A stretch of DNA of 64,000 nucleotides. It comes from Alphaproteobacteria bacterium. GTDB lineage: Bacteria; Myxococcota_A; UBA796; UBA2385. Position numbers and translations under genes: made by a program. The DNA is taken from assembly GCA_020632755.1 (NCBI GenBank), contig JACKEY010000006.1, positions 248,001 through 312,000 on the forward strand, written 5' to 3'. Of the stretch, positions 1 to 10,150 are shown one piece after another. Positions within the stretch are counted from its first letter, which is position 1. The number at the start of each line of letters is the position of its first letter. The notes beneath the pieces are model-generated. The model made no database searches and was not told where the DNA came from. It was given only the letters and a program-made list of their open reading frames with translations.

Positions 1-845
1 ACGGCCCAGAGCTCGTCGGACAGGCGGCTGTTGCCGGACGTGCCGCCGGCCGGCTCGCTGTCGGGCTCGTCGCCGTCCACGCCGACCAGCGCGTCGGTGG
101 TGCCGTCGAAGCCGAAGTCGCCGCCGGTCACCAGGCTGTTCCAGTCCTGGGTGCCGCAGCTCGTGCTGCTGGTGCGCGCCTCGCCGTCGTCGCGACCGCC
201 GGCGTAGTTGGTCAGGCGCGTGCCATCGACCGTGACCTTGCCGTCCTGCTCGTCGGTGCACTCCCAGCCGATCGAGAACGACAGCACGCCGTCGCCGGTG
301 GTGCCGCTGGTCGGCAGGTCGTCGATGGTCCAGCTGCCGTCCACCGTGTAGTTGGTGCCGATGGTGACGTGGCGACGGCCGGACAGGGTGCTGTCTTCGT
401 AGACCACGTACAGGCTGACGCCGACGATGCCCGAGCCGCCGCGGATGCCGCTGTCGGCGCTGCCGGTCTCCTCCCAGGTGGCCGTGCCGGCGCCCGTGAT
501 GCCGTAGGTCGAGGGGTCCAGCTCGAGCACGTAGTAGCGGGTGCCCGAGCCGAGCGTGGTGGCCGAGGACATGGCCACGCCGTTGAGCCGGCTGCGGTCG
601 AGGGGGGACGCGGTGAAGCCGCTGCTCTTGGCGGTCAGCACGGCGAAGACCCGGGACACCGAGGCGCTGTCGGGGATCGCGATGTTCAGGTCGGGCGCCG
701 CGTACCAGGTGCTGCTGCCGTCGTAGGGCGTGCTGATGCCCGTGGTGTCGGCAGCGACGCCGCCCTGGACGTCGTCCTGGAACCAGATGTCCTCGGCGTG
801 GGCGGTGCCGAGGAGGGGCGAGGCGAGGACGAGGCTGATGAGCAT
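1..845 (-). CDS. Secreted protein of unknown function, 3' end outside window
   Basis: Minus-strand reading frame open from an ATG at 845 to the window edge (281 codons visible). The first 17 or so residues form a signal peptide ending in a typical AHA cleavage motif, so the product is exported. The rest is Ser/Thr/Gly-rich and beta-rich, with a block around residues 140-165 (SLYVVYEDSTLSGRRHVTIG) loosely like the surface domain DUF3344, but that match is weak. A GGGAG ribosome-binding site lies just upstream of the ATG. It is divergent from the lipoprotein at 940. The exported nature is well supported; the function is unknown and the C-terminus is missing. Confidence 0.75.
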   Translation of the reverse strand, partial: MLISLVLASPLLGTAHAEDIWFQDDVQGGVAADTTGISTPYDGSSTWYAAPDLNIAIPDSASVSRVFAVLTAKSSGFTASPLDRSRLNGVAMSSATTLGSGTRYYVLELDPSTYGITGAGTATWEETGSADSGIRGGSGIVGVSLYVVYEDSTLSGRRHVTIGTNYTVDGSWTIDDLPTSGTTGDGVLSFSIGWECTDEQDGKVTVDGTRLTNYAGGRDDGEARTSSTSCGTQDWNSLVTGGDFGFDGTTDALVGVDGDEPDSEPAGGTSGNSRLSDELWA

Positions 846-939
846 GGGGACTCCCGGGAGGCGTTCGCCGGACGGTACCGCGTGGCCGCGCGGAGCGGGA
901 GGTCCGTCGGGAGGAGCGCGATCGGAATAGGGGCGGCAC

Positions 940-1785
940 ATGCACCTGAGCATCGCCCTGCTGTTGCTCGCCTGCGCCGGCGACCCCCCCGCTCCTGCGC
1001 CGGCCGGCCCTGCGCATCCTCCGGACCCTTCGACCACGGCCCCGGTCGACCCGGCCACCGCGCCGACGGGCGAACCGGGCAGCCCTCCCGCCCAGGTCCT
1101 GCCGCGGGCCTCCGAGCCCGATCGCAGCGAGCCCCCCGGCGGCTGGCCGGCGCCGGCCGACGCCCCCGGCTGCCCGACCGGCATGGCGCGCATCGCCGGG
1201 GCGGACGGCGCGTTCTGCATCCACCGCTTCGAGCTCTCCGTCACCGGCCTGCTGGGAGACCACGACCGCGCGGGACGCTGGCCCGACGACACCACCGGCC
1301 TCGTGGTCACCCTGCGGAGCGCGGCCGGCGAGGTGCCGTCCCCCGGGATCAGCTGGTACCAGGCCCATGCCGCCTGCAAGGCGCACGGCATGCACCTCTG
1401 CACCAGCCAGGAGTGGGAAGACGCCTGCGACGGCACGCCGGGCCCGGGCGGTCGAGCCCACCCCGTCGACGGGGACCCGCTGCTGCTGTGCAACATCGGC
1501 CACCCGCAGGGCGTGCTGCGCGCATCGGGAGGCATGCCGACCTGCGTGACGCCCGAGGGTGTCTACGACCTCGAGGGCAACCTGTGGGAGTGGACCGACC
1601 CCGGAGAGCGCGACGACGCCGGGCTGCCCCGCATCGACAAGCGGGGCGGGGGTTTCTACAGCGGCGATGTCGCCGGCTGCGCGAAGGGCGCGATCGGCTC
1701 GCACGCCCCGGAGTTCGACGGCACGATCGGCTTCCGCTGCTGCATGCCCGCGGACGCCGACCGCGGCGGGCCCGCACCCGGGTAG
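940..1785 (+). CDS. Lipoprotein with formylglycine-generating-enzyme (FGE-sulfatase/SUMF1) fold
   Basis: 281 aa. Residues 1-12 are a lipoprotein signal with lipobox LLAC (Cys12), followed by a Pro/Ala-rich tether to about residue 75. Residues 80-275 show the FGE-sulfatase fold signatures: a HLCTSQEWEDAC block near 150 (family RLPTeaEWE), GNLWEWTD near 213 (NVWEW), RGGGFYSGD near 235 (RGGSW) and GFRCC near 264. In bacteria this fold covers sulfatase maturases, EgtB/PvdO-like enzymes and ligand-binding domains. The lipid anchor and short length suggest an envelope-located member whose activity cannot be deduced. It is followed 12 bases later by the ATE-like gene, so the two may be co-transcribed. 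Confidence 0.8.
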   Translation: MHLSIALLLLACAGDPPAPAPAGPAHPPDPSTTAPVDPATAPTGEPGSPPAQVLPRASEPDRSEPPGGWPAPADAPGCPTGMARIAGADGAFCIHRFELSVTGLLGDHDRAGRWPDDTTGLVVTLRSAAGEVPSPGISWYQAHAACKAHGMHLCTSQEWEDACDGTPGPGGRAHPVDGDPLLLCNIGHPQGVLRASGGMPTCVTPEGVYDLEGNLWEWTDPGERDDAGLPRIDKRGGGFYSGDVAGCAKGAIGSHAPEFDGTIGFRCCMPADADRGGPAPG

Positions 1786-1797
1786 GCTCCACCGCCG

Positions 1798-2922
1798 ATG
1801 TACTTCAACCTGGTCCGTCCCGAGCAGCTGCCGCCCGACGTCCTCGACGACGTCCTGGGCAACGGCTGGTTCCGCATGCGTCAGGGGGTGTTCACCTGCC
1901 GCTACCTGCTGGGAAGCCACGGGCTGCACACCGCGGTCTGGACGCGGCTGGACCTGCGGGACTACCGGCCGGACCGGGACCATCGGCGCCGCATGCGGCG
2001 CGTCGAGCGGGAGCTCCAGGTCGACGTCGTGCCCTTCGAGCTGACCGACGAGCACGCCGACCTGTACCGGCGCTACCGCGTGCACGTCGGCGGAGATCGG
2101 GCCGACGAGCTGCACGAGGTGCTCTACGACCTCGACGACGGCGTCCTGCTCGACGACCGCTCGCGGCCGGTGCCCACCCGGGACGTGTTCGACACCTGGC
2201 AGGTCCGGATGCGGGACGGCGAGCGGCTCGTCGCCTTCTCGTGCTTCGACCGGGGGCGCAAGGCGCTGCAGAGCGTGCTGGGGGTCTACGATCCCGACTA
2301 CGCGAAGCTGGGGCTCGGCATCGCATCGATGCTCTTCGAGGTCGCCCACGGCCGGGACCACGGCTTCCACTGGCACTACGCTGGCTACGTCGTGCCCGGT
2401 GTGCCGGGCTTCGACTACAAGCGCCTCGTCGGGCCCCTGCAGGCCTGGGATCCGGTCGAGAGGGACTGGGTGCCGCTGGCGCAGGTGGACGAAGACGAGC
2501 TGCCCCACCACCGCCTGCAGCGTGCGCTGGGCGCGGTGACCGCGCGCCTCGAGGCGGACGAGATCCCCTGCCAGCTGCGCTCCTACCCGCCCTACCGGCT
2601 GGTCCACCTCAACGGCCTCGCCGAGCGCTGCATGGCGACGCCGCTCTACGTCGAGTGTGGCGAGCCGCGCCCCGGGCGGGCCCGGCTGGCGCTCACCTGG
2701 AACCCCGACTCCGAACTGTACAGCCTGGATGCCTGGACCCGCGACCAGGACCTCAGCCGCCACCTGCCCGACCACGAGCTGCCCGACGACGGGCCCCCCG
2801 CCGAGCGGCACCTGCTGGTGCGGGTCGGGCAGGCCGGCACCTTCGGCGACCCCGACCAGGTCGTCGACATGGTGCGGCGGGCCTGGCGCCTGGGCCGCCG
2901 GCCGGTGATCCCGGTCCGCTGA
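1798..2922 (+). CDS. Arginyl/leucyl-tRNA--protein transferase-like protein (ATE1/Bpt family)
   Basis: 374 aa, cytoplasmic. The N-terminal half follows the ATE/Bpt pattern: GWFRMRQGVFTCRYL at 23-37, then an Arg-rich stretch leading to LTDEHADLYRRYRVHVG. The C-terminal GNAT-like half has VYDPDYAKLGLGIASML (about 162-178) and HWHYAGYVVPGVPGFDYK (about 191-208), closely matching the ATE_C signature. Family members move Arg or Leu from charged tRNA to protein N-termini, marking them for degradation (N-degron pathway). Two oddities: the Cys cluster usual in ATE N-terminal domains is missing, and about 130 extra residues follow the core. Family membership is likely; activity is uncertain. Confidence 0.7.
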   Translation: MYFNLVRPEQLPPDVLDDVLGNGWFRMRQGVFTCRYLLGSHGLHTAVWTRLDLRDYRPDRDHRRRMRRVERELQVDVVPFELTDEHADLYRRYRVHVGGDRADELHEVLYDLDDGVLLDDRSRPVPTRDVFDTWQVRMRDGERLVAFSCFDRGRKALQSVLGVYDPDYAKLGLGIASMLFEVAHGRDHGFHWHYAGYVVPGVPGFDYKRLVGPLQAWDPVERDWVPLAQVDEDELPHHRLQRALGAVTARLEADEIPCQLRSYPPYRLVHLNGLAERCMATPLYVECGEPRPGRARLALTWNPDSELYSLDAWTRDQDLSRHLPDHELPDDGPPAERHLLVRVGQAGTFGDPDQVVDMVRRAWRLGRRPVIPVR

Positions 2923-2955
2923 GCCCGCGCGGCGCGCCCGCCACCTGGGGGGGGC

Positions 2956-3420
2956 TCAGTCGGCGGGGACCAGCCGCCAGACCCGGCCCGCGGCGTCGAG
3001 CAGCTTGAGCCGGTCGGGGCGCGGACCGCCGCCGAGCACGGCGCTCTCGCCGGGGGACAGGGGCACGAACCGGCCGTCCACCTCCAGGGTGGCGCCTGCG
3101 GGGCCGTCGAGCTGGCGCACGTGCAGCAGCCCGTCGGGTCCGCGGCGCAGGCCCACACGGAAGGGCCCGTCGGCGTAGACGCTGCGCTCGCCGGCATCCT
3201 GGGCGGCCAGGCGCACGGGCGCCTCGACCGGAGGCTCCTCTTCGTCCACGTGACGGCCGTCGAGCAGCTCCTCGGTGGCCAGATCGTGGGCGGCGCGGCG
3301 GCGGGCGGCGGCACGCGCGAAGGCGCGCAGGGTGGGACTGACCACGGCTTCCTCCTCTTCCGAGCCGACGGCGGGGTCGGCATCCTCCTCGAACAGGCTC
3401 TCGTAGAGGTCGCGGCTCAT
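2956..3420 (-). CDS. Small hypothetical protein, last gene of the kinase/FecR operon
   Basis: 154 aa, no signal peptide or membrane segment. The N-terminus (1-25) is strongly acidic, residues 29-45 are Arg/Ala-rich and probably helical, and residues 75-154 are beta-rich with repeated Gly turns (GPFRVGLRRGPDGLLHVRQL), possibly a small beta-barrel or FHA/PilZ-like fold. None of these is recognisable with confidence. Its ATG overlaps the stop of the upstream gene (ATGA at 3417-3420), implying translational coupling. The tight link makes it a likely partner of the 348-aa protein. Confidence 0.7.
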   Translation of the reverse strand: MSRDLYESLFEEDADPAVGSEEEEAVVSPTLRAFARAAARRRAAHDLATEELLDGRHVDEEEPPVEAPVRLAAQDAGERSVYADGPFRVGLRRGPDGLLHVRQLDGPAGATLEVDGRFVPLSPGESAVLGGGPRPDRLKLLDAAGRVWRLVPAD

Positions 3421-4463
3421 GGCGCCTCCGGGGGGGCGGAAGGGGGGACGGGGCGCAGCTCGGGCAGCAGCTCGATCAGCACCTCCAGCACGGTCTCGAT
3501 CAGATCCATCGGGCGTCCGGCGGCCTCGCGACCGGCGTCTTCCCCGGCCACGCGCCCGACCACCCGGTCGACGAAGCCCTGGCCGATCTTCTTGACCGCG
3601 CGGGTGACGGCCACCTTGTGGCGGAACCGCGGGTGGGCGGCGATCAGCTCGTCGTAGGGGGTGCCGTGGGCGACGGCGACCAGCAGGTCCTGGCTGTCGG
3701 CGTCCAGGTCGTTCCAGGCGTCGAGGACCGCCTGCCGCACGGCCATCGTGGTGCGGGGATCCCCGGCGGGGGTGATCGGCAGGGCGTGCTCGACGTCAGG
3801 GGGCGCGCCCAGGACGGCCTCGCAGAGCTCGGTCAGCCGGGCGCGGCTGCTGGGCCCGACCAGGCGCAGGCCCTGGAGCACGAGCGGCTCGAGATCCGGG
3901 TGCTCGCGGTCCCCGTGCGGGGCGTCGGCCTTCAGCCGGGCCACGGCGCGATCCCAGGACACGACCACGGACAGGCCGGGGTCGCGCAGGCGCCAGCGCA
4001 GGGGGGCGGCCCGGCCGGGGCGCTCGCTGTCGCAGTGCTCGCGCAGGACCTTGCCGATGTCGCGGTACAGGTCGGCCCGCCAGCGCAGCACCGGGTCGCG
4101 GGCCAGGTTGCGGGCGTAGTCGTCGCGCAGCAGCTCGCGGGTGATCGACAGCTTGGCGTAGAAGGAGTGGTAGCGGATCGCGCGGCCGTCGAACTGCTCT
4201 TCGACGAAGGCGACGAAGGGCACGCGGGTCTGGAAGGGGAAGCGGCCCTTGGGCACGCTCGCGCAGATCGAGAACACGCGGTGGCCCAGGTCCAGCACGG
4301 CGTCGTCCGACTTGCGACCCAGCGCGAAGTAGGCGTCGGGGTAGCTCTTGCTGACGCGCTGGACCTGGCGCAGCACCTGCTGGAGCAGGGCCGGGGCGTC
4401 GGGACCGCGGGGGTCGGCCACGAAGGCGGCGACCAGGCGGGGGAGGGCGTCGGTGGTGGACAC
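3417..4463 (-). CDS. Hypothetical cytoplasmic protein with weak sigma-factor-like C-terminal region
   Basis: 348 aa from a GTG at 4463, chosen because it sits 14 bases after the preceding lipoprotein stop and gives a compact soluble protein; the frame stays open upstream but that part is antisense-like sequence. The protein is mostly helical. Residues near 255-310 (LDADSQDLLVAVAHGTPYDE, then a conserved VTRAVKKIG helix) resemble the helix-turn-helix of sigma region 4, but the match is only suggestive. Because FecR proteins normally act with ECF sigma factors, a divergent sigma-like role fits the operon. It could equally be an unrelated helical protein. Confidence 0.6.
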   Translation of the reverse strand: MSTTDALPRLVAAFVADPRGPDAPALLQQVLRQVQRVSKSYPDAYFALGRKSDDAVLDLGHRVFSICASVPKGRFPFQTRVPFVAFVEEQFDGRAIRYHSFYAKLSITRELLRDDYARNLARDPVLRWRADLYRDIGKVLREHCDSERPGRAAPLRWRLRDPGLSVVVSWDRAVARLKADAPHGDREHPDLEPLVLQGLRLVGPSSRARLTELCEAVLGAPPDVEHALPITPAGDPRTTMAVRQAVLDAWNDLDADSQDLLVAVAHGTPYDELIAAHPRFRHKVAVTRAVKKIGQGFVDRVVGRVAGEDAGREAAGRPMDLIETVLEVLIELLPELRPVPPSAPPEAP

Positions 4464-4477
4464 GGGCGGTGCCGGGC

Positions 4478-5571
<1,094 letters not shown>

Positions 5572-5572
<1 letters not shown>

Positions 5573-6678
5573 CACAGCCCCACCCCCAGGCCGACGGCCG
5601 GTGTGACCGTGATCGTCTCGGCGTAGCCGGCGCGCAGCTCGGGCAGCAGCTGCAGCCGCCGGCCGAGGGGCACGTGGCCACGCAGGTAGGCCTCGCCGGC
5701 GATGTGCAGGGCCTGGTAGACGCCGTCGCACGGGGTCGCGGTGTCCTCCCAGGTGACCGTGCCCAGGCCGCCGACCGACAAGGCGCCCGGCTCCCACGAC
5801 AGGCCGAGTCCCTCCTTCAGCCGCAGCCCGCCCAGGTCGGTTCCGGTGACCCCGCTCTCGACCACCAGCCGCAGGTCGGCGGGCAGGTGCAGGCCGGCGA
5901 AGAGCGTGCCGCCGCCGCCCCACTCGGCCGTGGTCTGCGTGCCGATGGGCGTCAGCACGGTGCCGGTAGCGAGCACCCCCAGCACCAACCGCGGCCGCCC
6001 GACCGGCCAGGTCTGCTCGAAGGTCTCGCGCCCGGGCTTCCAGCGACGGGCGGTCTCGACCAGCGGCTGGCCGTCGTCCAGGGCGGCCGTGATCGCCTGC
6101 CCGCGGGACACCAGCGTGCCGGTCTCGCCCACGCGGCGCACGCGCACGGCGCCCTCGACCACCTCGACCACGACCTCGTCGGCGCTTCCGCCTGCGCCTG
6201 CACCCGGCGCGGCCTCGCCCCGGACGAAGAAGCGCGTGCCCTCGATCACCGCCTCGACCGTGCCGTATTCGACCGTCAGGGCGTTCTTCATGCGGTAGTA
6301 GACCTGTCCGGCCCGCTGCTCGAGCCGGCTCCAGGTGTCGGCGTCCGCGGTCGCGCCCCCCTCGGCCAGGACCAGCTCGCTGAACTCGGCCACGTGCAGG
6401 GTCGAGCCGTCGGACAGGACGAGCTGCACCCGCGCCTGGCGCGTGACCACCCGGTCGCCCGGGACCAGGGTGTCGCCTTCGCGCAGCAGGTCTTCCGACC
6501 CGTCGGCGCGGAACAGGCTGCCCTGGTCGGTCTCGCGGGTGCTGCGCCAGCGTCGGCTGGCGTCGACGTGGGACAGGACCTGCACCGTGGCCGTGGCCGC
6601 GGCCCGCGCCGGTGCGCCGCCCAGCGCGAGGACGGCGCAGAGCAGCAGCAGCAGGAGCGGGCGAAGGGAGCGAGGCAC
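5572..6678 (-). CDS. FecR-domain periplasmic/outer-membrane protein
   Basis: 368 aa with a clear Sec signal peptide (1-26, ending ARA). Residues about 45-200 are a FecR domain: the LREGDTLVPGDRVVTRQ block followed by VQLVLSDGSTLHVAEFSELVL and a YGTVEAVIEGTRFFVRGE strand pair. Residues 205-368 are beta-rich with many short alternating strands, resembling a small outer-membrane barrel. FecR domains sense envelope ligands and are often encoded beside CHASE2 proteins, as here with the kinase 50 bases upstream. It is co-directional and overlapping with the RCC1 lipoprotein. Exported FecR identity is secure; the ligand is unknown. Confidence 0.85.
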
Positions 6679-6728
6679 GGTGGTTCCGGGGTGGACACCC
6701 GGTCTTCAAGGGAGGCGGCGCCGCGACG

Positions 6729-9488
6729 TTACTGCGTTCCGCTCGGATCCCGCAGCAGCGCGACCAGCGCGGCCGCGGCGGCCACCAGGGGCACGGCCAG
6801 GGACAGCAGCACCCCGCCCCAGGACAGCGCCAGGATCACCCCGATCACGGCGACGGGCAGCAGCATGGCGAACAGCCGCTGGCGACGGGGCAGGCGACGG
6901 CCCACCACCAGGGCCAGGTCGCCCGCGACCAGCGCGGCCAGCAGGTCGGGCACCGCCCCGGGGCGCCGGGGCACGCGGCGGCTCAGCAGGGCCTGGGTCG
7001 TCGCGGCGTGCAGCTCGACCCCCCAGCGCTCGCCGTCCACGACGTCGATCCGGTCCGCGGTCCCGCCGAAGGTGCCGATGAAGGCCACGCGGTCGCGCAG
7101 GCGGGCGTAGTCGAGCGCGTCGCCCAGGCGGACGACCGTGTGGTCGACCTCGAAGGGCGGCAGCAGCAGGATCTCGTCGCTGACGGGGTTGCGCAGGGGC
7201 CCGGTGGCCAGCTCGCCGCCGTCCAGGCGCGGGCGGTCGTCGGGGTCCAGCACCGCCTGGGCGGCCACGGCGCCCAGGGCCCAGTGTTCGACCGGAAGGC
7301 CGTCGACCGTGGCGCGGCGGCGGACCCAGGGGCCGACCGCGTAGCGGTGGGTGGCCAGCTCGACGTGGCCGAGCCGCAGGCCCGTGGCGAGCGAGGCGCT
7401 GGCGGGCAGCTGCGGCTGGTCGCCGTTGTAGCGGACCGCCAGGACGACGGGCACGCCGGCGGCCTCGGCGCGGGCGGCGGCGGCGGCGATGGCGTCGTCG
7501 GCGGGATCCGGGGCGGTCATCGACACGTCGAAGACCACGGCCTCGACGCCGGCAGCCACGAGCGCGTCGATGGCGGCCGGGTACTGCGCCCGCAGCGACT
7601 TCGGGTCCGGCACGTCGAAGCCGACCACGCCGACCTGGTCCAGCGCCAGCTCGCCGTGCGCCAGGGTCAGCAGGTGGTGGTGCAGGCGGCCGTCGAGGGG
7701 CGCCAGCGGGGTGGTCAGGACCAGCAGGGCCGGCAGCCCCAGGGTCAGCAGCCGCCAGGGGAAGCGCCGGGCCGGAGCGACCGGTGCCGCGCCGGTGGGG
7801 CCCTCGCCCAGGGGCGGCAGCACCTGGTCGAAGTGGGCGACGGCCGTCAGGTCGACCCCCTCGACGGGGGCGGAGATGCGCGCGGCGTCGGCCTCGGGCG
7901 CGTACACCTGCTGGATGCCGGCAGCGCGGGCGGCGCGCACCTTGGCCGGCAGCCCGCCGACGCTGGCGACGCTGCCGTCCAGATCGATGCCGCCGGTCCA
8001 CGCGACGCCGTCCGGCAGTGGCAGATCGCGGTGGGCGGCCCGCGCGGCGACGGCGACCGCCAGGCCGATGCTGGTGCCGTGCAGGGCCACTCCGCTGCTG
8101 CGCAGGGCCCAGCGGGTCGCGACGTGCTCGGCGTCGGCGCCCAGCGCAACCGCCACGGCGAGCTGGCCGGCCACGGCGGCGTCGCGCTCGACCCCGTCCG
8201 GCGCCCACACGCCCCGCCCGCCCTCGACCAGGCTGACGACCAGCTCGACGACGTGGCCCTGGCCGGTCTCGTCGACCACCAGCGCCAGCACGGTCCGGCT
8301 GCGCGCCGCGCCCGTGGTCGGCGCCCGGGTCGGGACGGCGGTCGGCGCCGGGTCCAGCCGCGCGGCGGGAGCAGGGGAGGGGCCGGGAGGAGCCGCGGTC
8401 GGGGGAGGAGGCTCCGGGGGAGGAGCCGCGGTCGGGGGAGGAGGCGCGTCGTCAGGGGGTTCCGGATCCCCCGCGAAGGTCGTGGAGGCGTCTTGTCCGG
8501 CCGGCAGGTCCTCGGGCAGCCAGGTCTGGCTGCTGGGGTCGGGTGCTCCCGCGGCGCCGGCCCTCGGGACCCGCGCGGAGAGGGCGCCCTCGGCGGACTG
8601 CGACGGGCCGACCGCCGCGCCCGACGGCACTGCGCCCGACAGCACTGCGCCCGACAACACTGCGGCGACGGCCGCGCAGTCCGGCAGTCGGGCGCGGGGA
8701 TCGACGACCAGGCAGCCGCGGATCGCCGCGAGCACGGGCTCCGGCAGGTCCGGACGCAGCTCGGCCGGATCGGTGTAGGCCCCGCGCACCACCGCGAACA
8801 TCAGCGAGACCACGTCGGCGGCCACGAAGGGCCGGCAGCCGCAGCAGAGCTCGTAGAGCATCACGCCCAGGCTGAACACGTCGGCCCGACGGTCGACCGT
8901 GGCGGCGTTGCGGACCTGCTCGGGCGCCATGTAGGCCGGCGTGCCCATGCTCTGGCCGTCGCGGGTGCGGTGGTCGCCCAGCGCGGTCTGGTCGAGGGCC
9001 TTGGCCAGGCCGAAGTCGGTGACCTTGGGCACGGGGGGGCTGGCGTCGGGACCGGGCGCCAGCAGCACGTTGGCGGGCTTCAGGTCCCGGTGCACCAGCC
9101 CGTGCCCGTGGGCGTGGGCCACGCCGGCCAGCACGCCGCGGAACAGCGCCAGCGCCTCGTCCAGGGGCAGCAGCCCGCCGCGCGCGGCCAGCAGCTCGGC
9201 CAGGCTGCCGCCGCCCACGAACTCCATCAGCAACGCGGGGTCCTCTCCGACGGTGATGACGTCGGTGACGGCGACCACGTTCTCGTGCCGCATGCGGGCC
9301 TGGGCCCGGCCTTCGGCCACCAGCCGGTCCCGGACGCCTTCGCTGTCGGCCTGCAGCACCTTGAGGGCGTGCACCGTGCCCAGGGTCTGGTGCCGGACCC
9401 GGTAGACCCGCGCCATGCCGCCCTGGCCCAGGGGCAGCTCGACGCGGTAGCGGTCGACGAGGTCGCCGGGCTGGAGGGGAGGGGACAT
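6729..9488 (-). CDS. Ser/Thr protein kinase fused to Lon-type S16 peptidase domain and CHASE2 sensor
   Basis: 919 aa from ATG 9488. Residues 10-275 are a Hanks kinase: Gly loop GQGGMARV near 21, Lys in HALKVL near 43, HRDLKPANVLL near 134, DFGLAKA near 160, YMAPEQ. Residues 280-400 are a Pro/Ala linker. Residues about 400-556 match the Lon C-terminal S16 domain, with Ser473 in HGTSIGLAV and Lys516 in GGLPAKVRAA; their 43-residue spacing equals E. coli Lon Ser679/Lys722. A membrane helix near 576 leads to a periplasmic CHASE2 domain (about 600-830) and C-terminal membrane helices. No AAA+ ATPase is present. It is the first gene of the operon with FecR and the RCC1 lipoprotein. No clear Shine-Dalgarno precedes the ATG. 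Confidence 0.85.
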   Translation of the reverse strand: MSPPLQPGDLVDRYRVELPLGQGGMARVYRVRHQTLGTVHALKVLQADSEGVRDRLVAEGRAQARMRHENVVAVTDVITVGEDPALLMEFVGGGSLAELLAARGGLLPLDEALALFRGVLAGVAHAHGHGLVHRDLKPANVLLAPGPDASPPVPKVTDFGLAKALDQTALGDHRTRDGQSMGTPAYMAPEQVRNAATVDRRADVFSLGVMLYELCCGCRPFVAADVVSLMFAVVRGAYTDPAELRPDLPEPVLAAIRGCLVVDPRARLPDCAAVAAVLSGAVLSGAVPSGAAVGPSQSAEGALSARVPRAGAAGAPDPSSQTWLPEDLPAGQDASTTFAGDPEPPDDAPPPPTAAPPPEPPPPTAAPPGPSPAPAARLDPAPTAVPTRAPTTGAARSRTVLALVVDETGQGHVVELVVSLVEGGRGVWAPDGVERDAAVAGQLAVAVALGADAEHVATRWALRSSGVALHGTSIGLAVAVAARAAHRDLPLPDGVAWTGGIDLDGSVASVGGLPAKVRAARAAGIQQVYAPEADAARISAPVEGVDLTAVAHFDQVLPPLGEGPTGAAPVAPARRFPWRLLTLGLPALLVLTTPLAPLDGRLHHHLLTLAHGELALDQVGVVGFDVPDPKSLRAQYPAAIDALVAAGVEAVVFDVSMTAPDPADDAIAAAAARAEAAGVPVVLAVRYNGDQPQLPASASLATGLRLGHVELATHRYAVGPWVRRRATVDGLPVEHWALGAVAAQAVLDPDDRPRLDGGELATGPLRNPVSDEILLLPPFEVDHTVVRLGDALDYARLRDRVAFIGTFGGTADRIDVVDGERWGVELHAATTQALLSRRVPRRPGAVPDLLAALVAGDLALVVGRRLPRRQRLFAMLLPVAVIGVILALSWGGVLLSLAVPLVAAAAALVALLRDPSGTQ

Positions 9489-9613
9489 GGGTCGCGGCGC
9501 GAGCTGGGAGGAGTCGGAGGAGGCAGCGGAGGACGCAGCGGAGGAGGCAGGGTAGCTGCAATGATTCCGCCGCGGCCCGGGTAAGGGGTCGGAGCCGAGT
9601 CGCCCGGAGGCCC

Positions 9614-10150
9614 ATGGAAGCCCTCGCAGTCCTGCTCGTCGTGGCCTTCCTGGCGTGGGTGCTCGTCGGCCCCCTGATCGCCATCGTGCTGGCCGGGCTG
9701 GCCCGCAGCGAGGCGCGGCGGCTGCGCGGCCAGGTCGACGAGCTGGAGCTCCAGCTGCTGCGAATGCAGGAAGAGCTGCGTCGCCGCCCCGCGCGGTCCA
9801 CCGCCTCCTCCTCCACCTCCTCCTCCTCCAACGCCTCCTCCTCCGCCCCCACACCCCCTCCCCCCGCCCCCTCCGCTCCCCTCCCGCCCCCCGACGCCCG
9901 CCCCACCCTCCCGGAGCCCGCAGCCCTGAAGCCCGGAGCCCGCGCCCCCTGCTGCCCCGGAGCCCGCGCCCCCCCACCCCCTGACGCCCGCCCCACCCGC
10001 CGGAGCCTGCAGCCTGCAGCCCGCAGCCCGCGGCCCCGCCGCGCCCGCCGCGCCCGCCGCGCCCGCCGCGCCCGCCCGTCAGCCCCGAGCAGATCATCGT
10101 GCGCGTGGCGACCTTCGCCGGGGCCATCGCCTTCATCGCCGCCGTCCTGA
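9614..10150 (+). CDS. DUF2339 protein, N-terminal part (separated by a frameshift)
   Basis: Begins at ATG 9614 behind a CGGAGG ribosome-binding site. Residues 1-28 are a membrane helix and 29-57 a coiled coil (RRLRGQVDELELQLLRMQEEL), followed by a long Pro/Ser/Ala-rich linker. This is exactly how DUF2339 membrane proteins start. The frame ends at 10150, while the membrane core is read in another frame from about 9985 onward. The natural reading is that one gene runs from 9614 to 12363 and has lost frame in the low-complexity linker. After about 10000 this frame gives an unnatural Arg-rich tail. The cause could be a sequencing error, a real mutation or a slip. Confidence 0.55.
   Translation: MEALAVLLVVAFLAWVLVGPLIAIVLAGLARSEARRLRGQVDELELQLLRMQEELRRRPARSTASSSTSSSSNASSSAPTPPPPAPSAPLPPPDARPTLPEPAALKPGARAPCCPGARAPPPPDARPTRRSLQPAARSPRPRRARRARRARRARPSAPSRSSCAWRPSPGPSPSSPPS
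10036..10076. repeat. 9-bp tandem repeat in the Pro-rich linker of the DUF2339 gene
   Basis: About 4.6 copies of CCGCCGCGC. In the frame of the downstream membrane core this codes Pro-Pro-Arg repeats; in the upstream frame it codes Arg/Ala-rich repeats. The unit is a multiple of three, so copy-number change alone does not alter frame, but the pure C/G low complexity makes single-base indels or assembly errors likely. Confidence 0.8.

Noticed and set aside
369..3008. Long plus-strand open frame of 879 codons
   Set aside because: It is an Arg/Ala/Gly-rich shadow frame caused by high GC; it crosses the opposite-strand secreted protein and two plus-strand genes in other frames that have clear domains and starts.
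6612..9584. Plus-strand open frame of 990 codons opposite the kinase
   Set aside because: Shadow of the kinase-Lon-CHASE2 gene, which has unmistakable kinase motifs.
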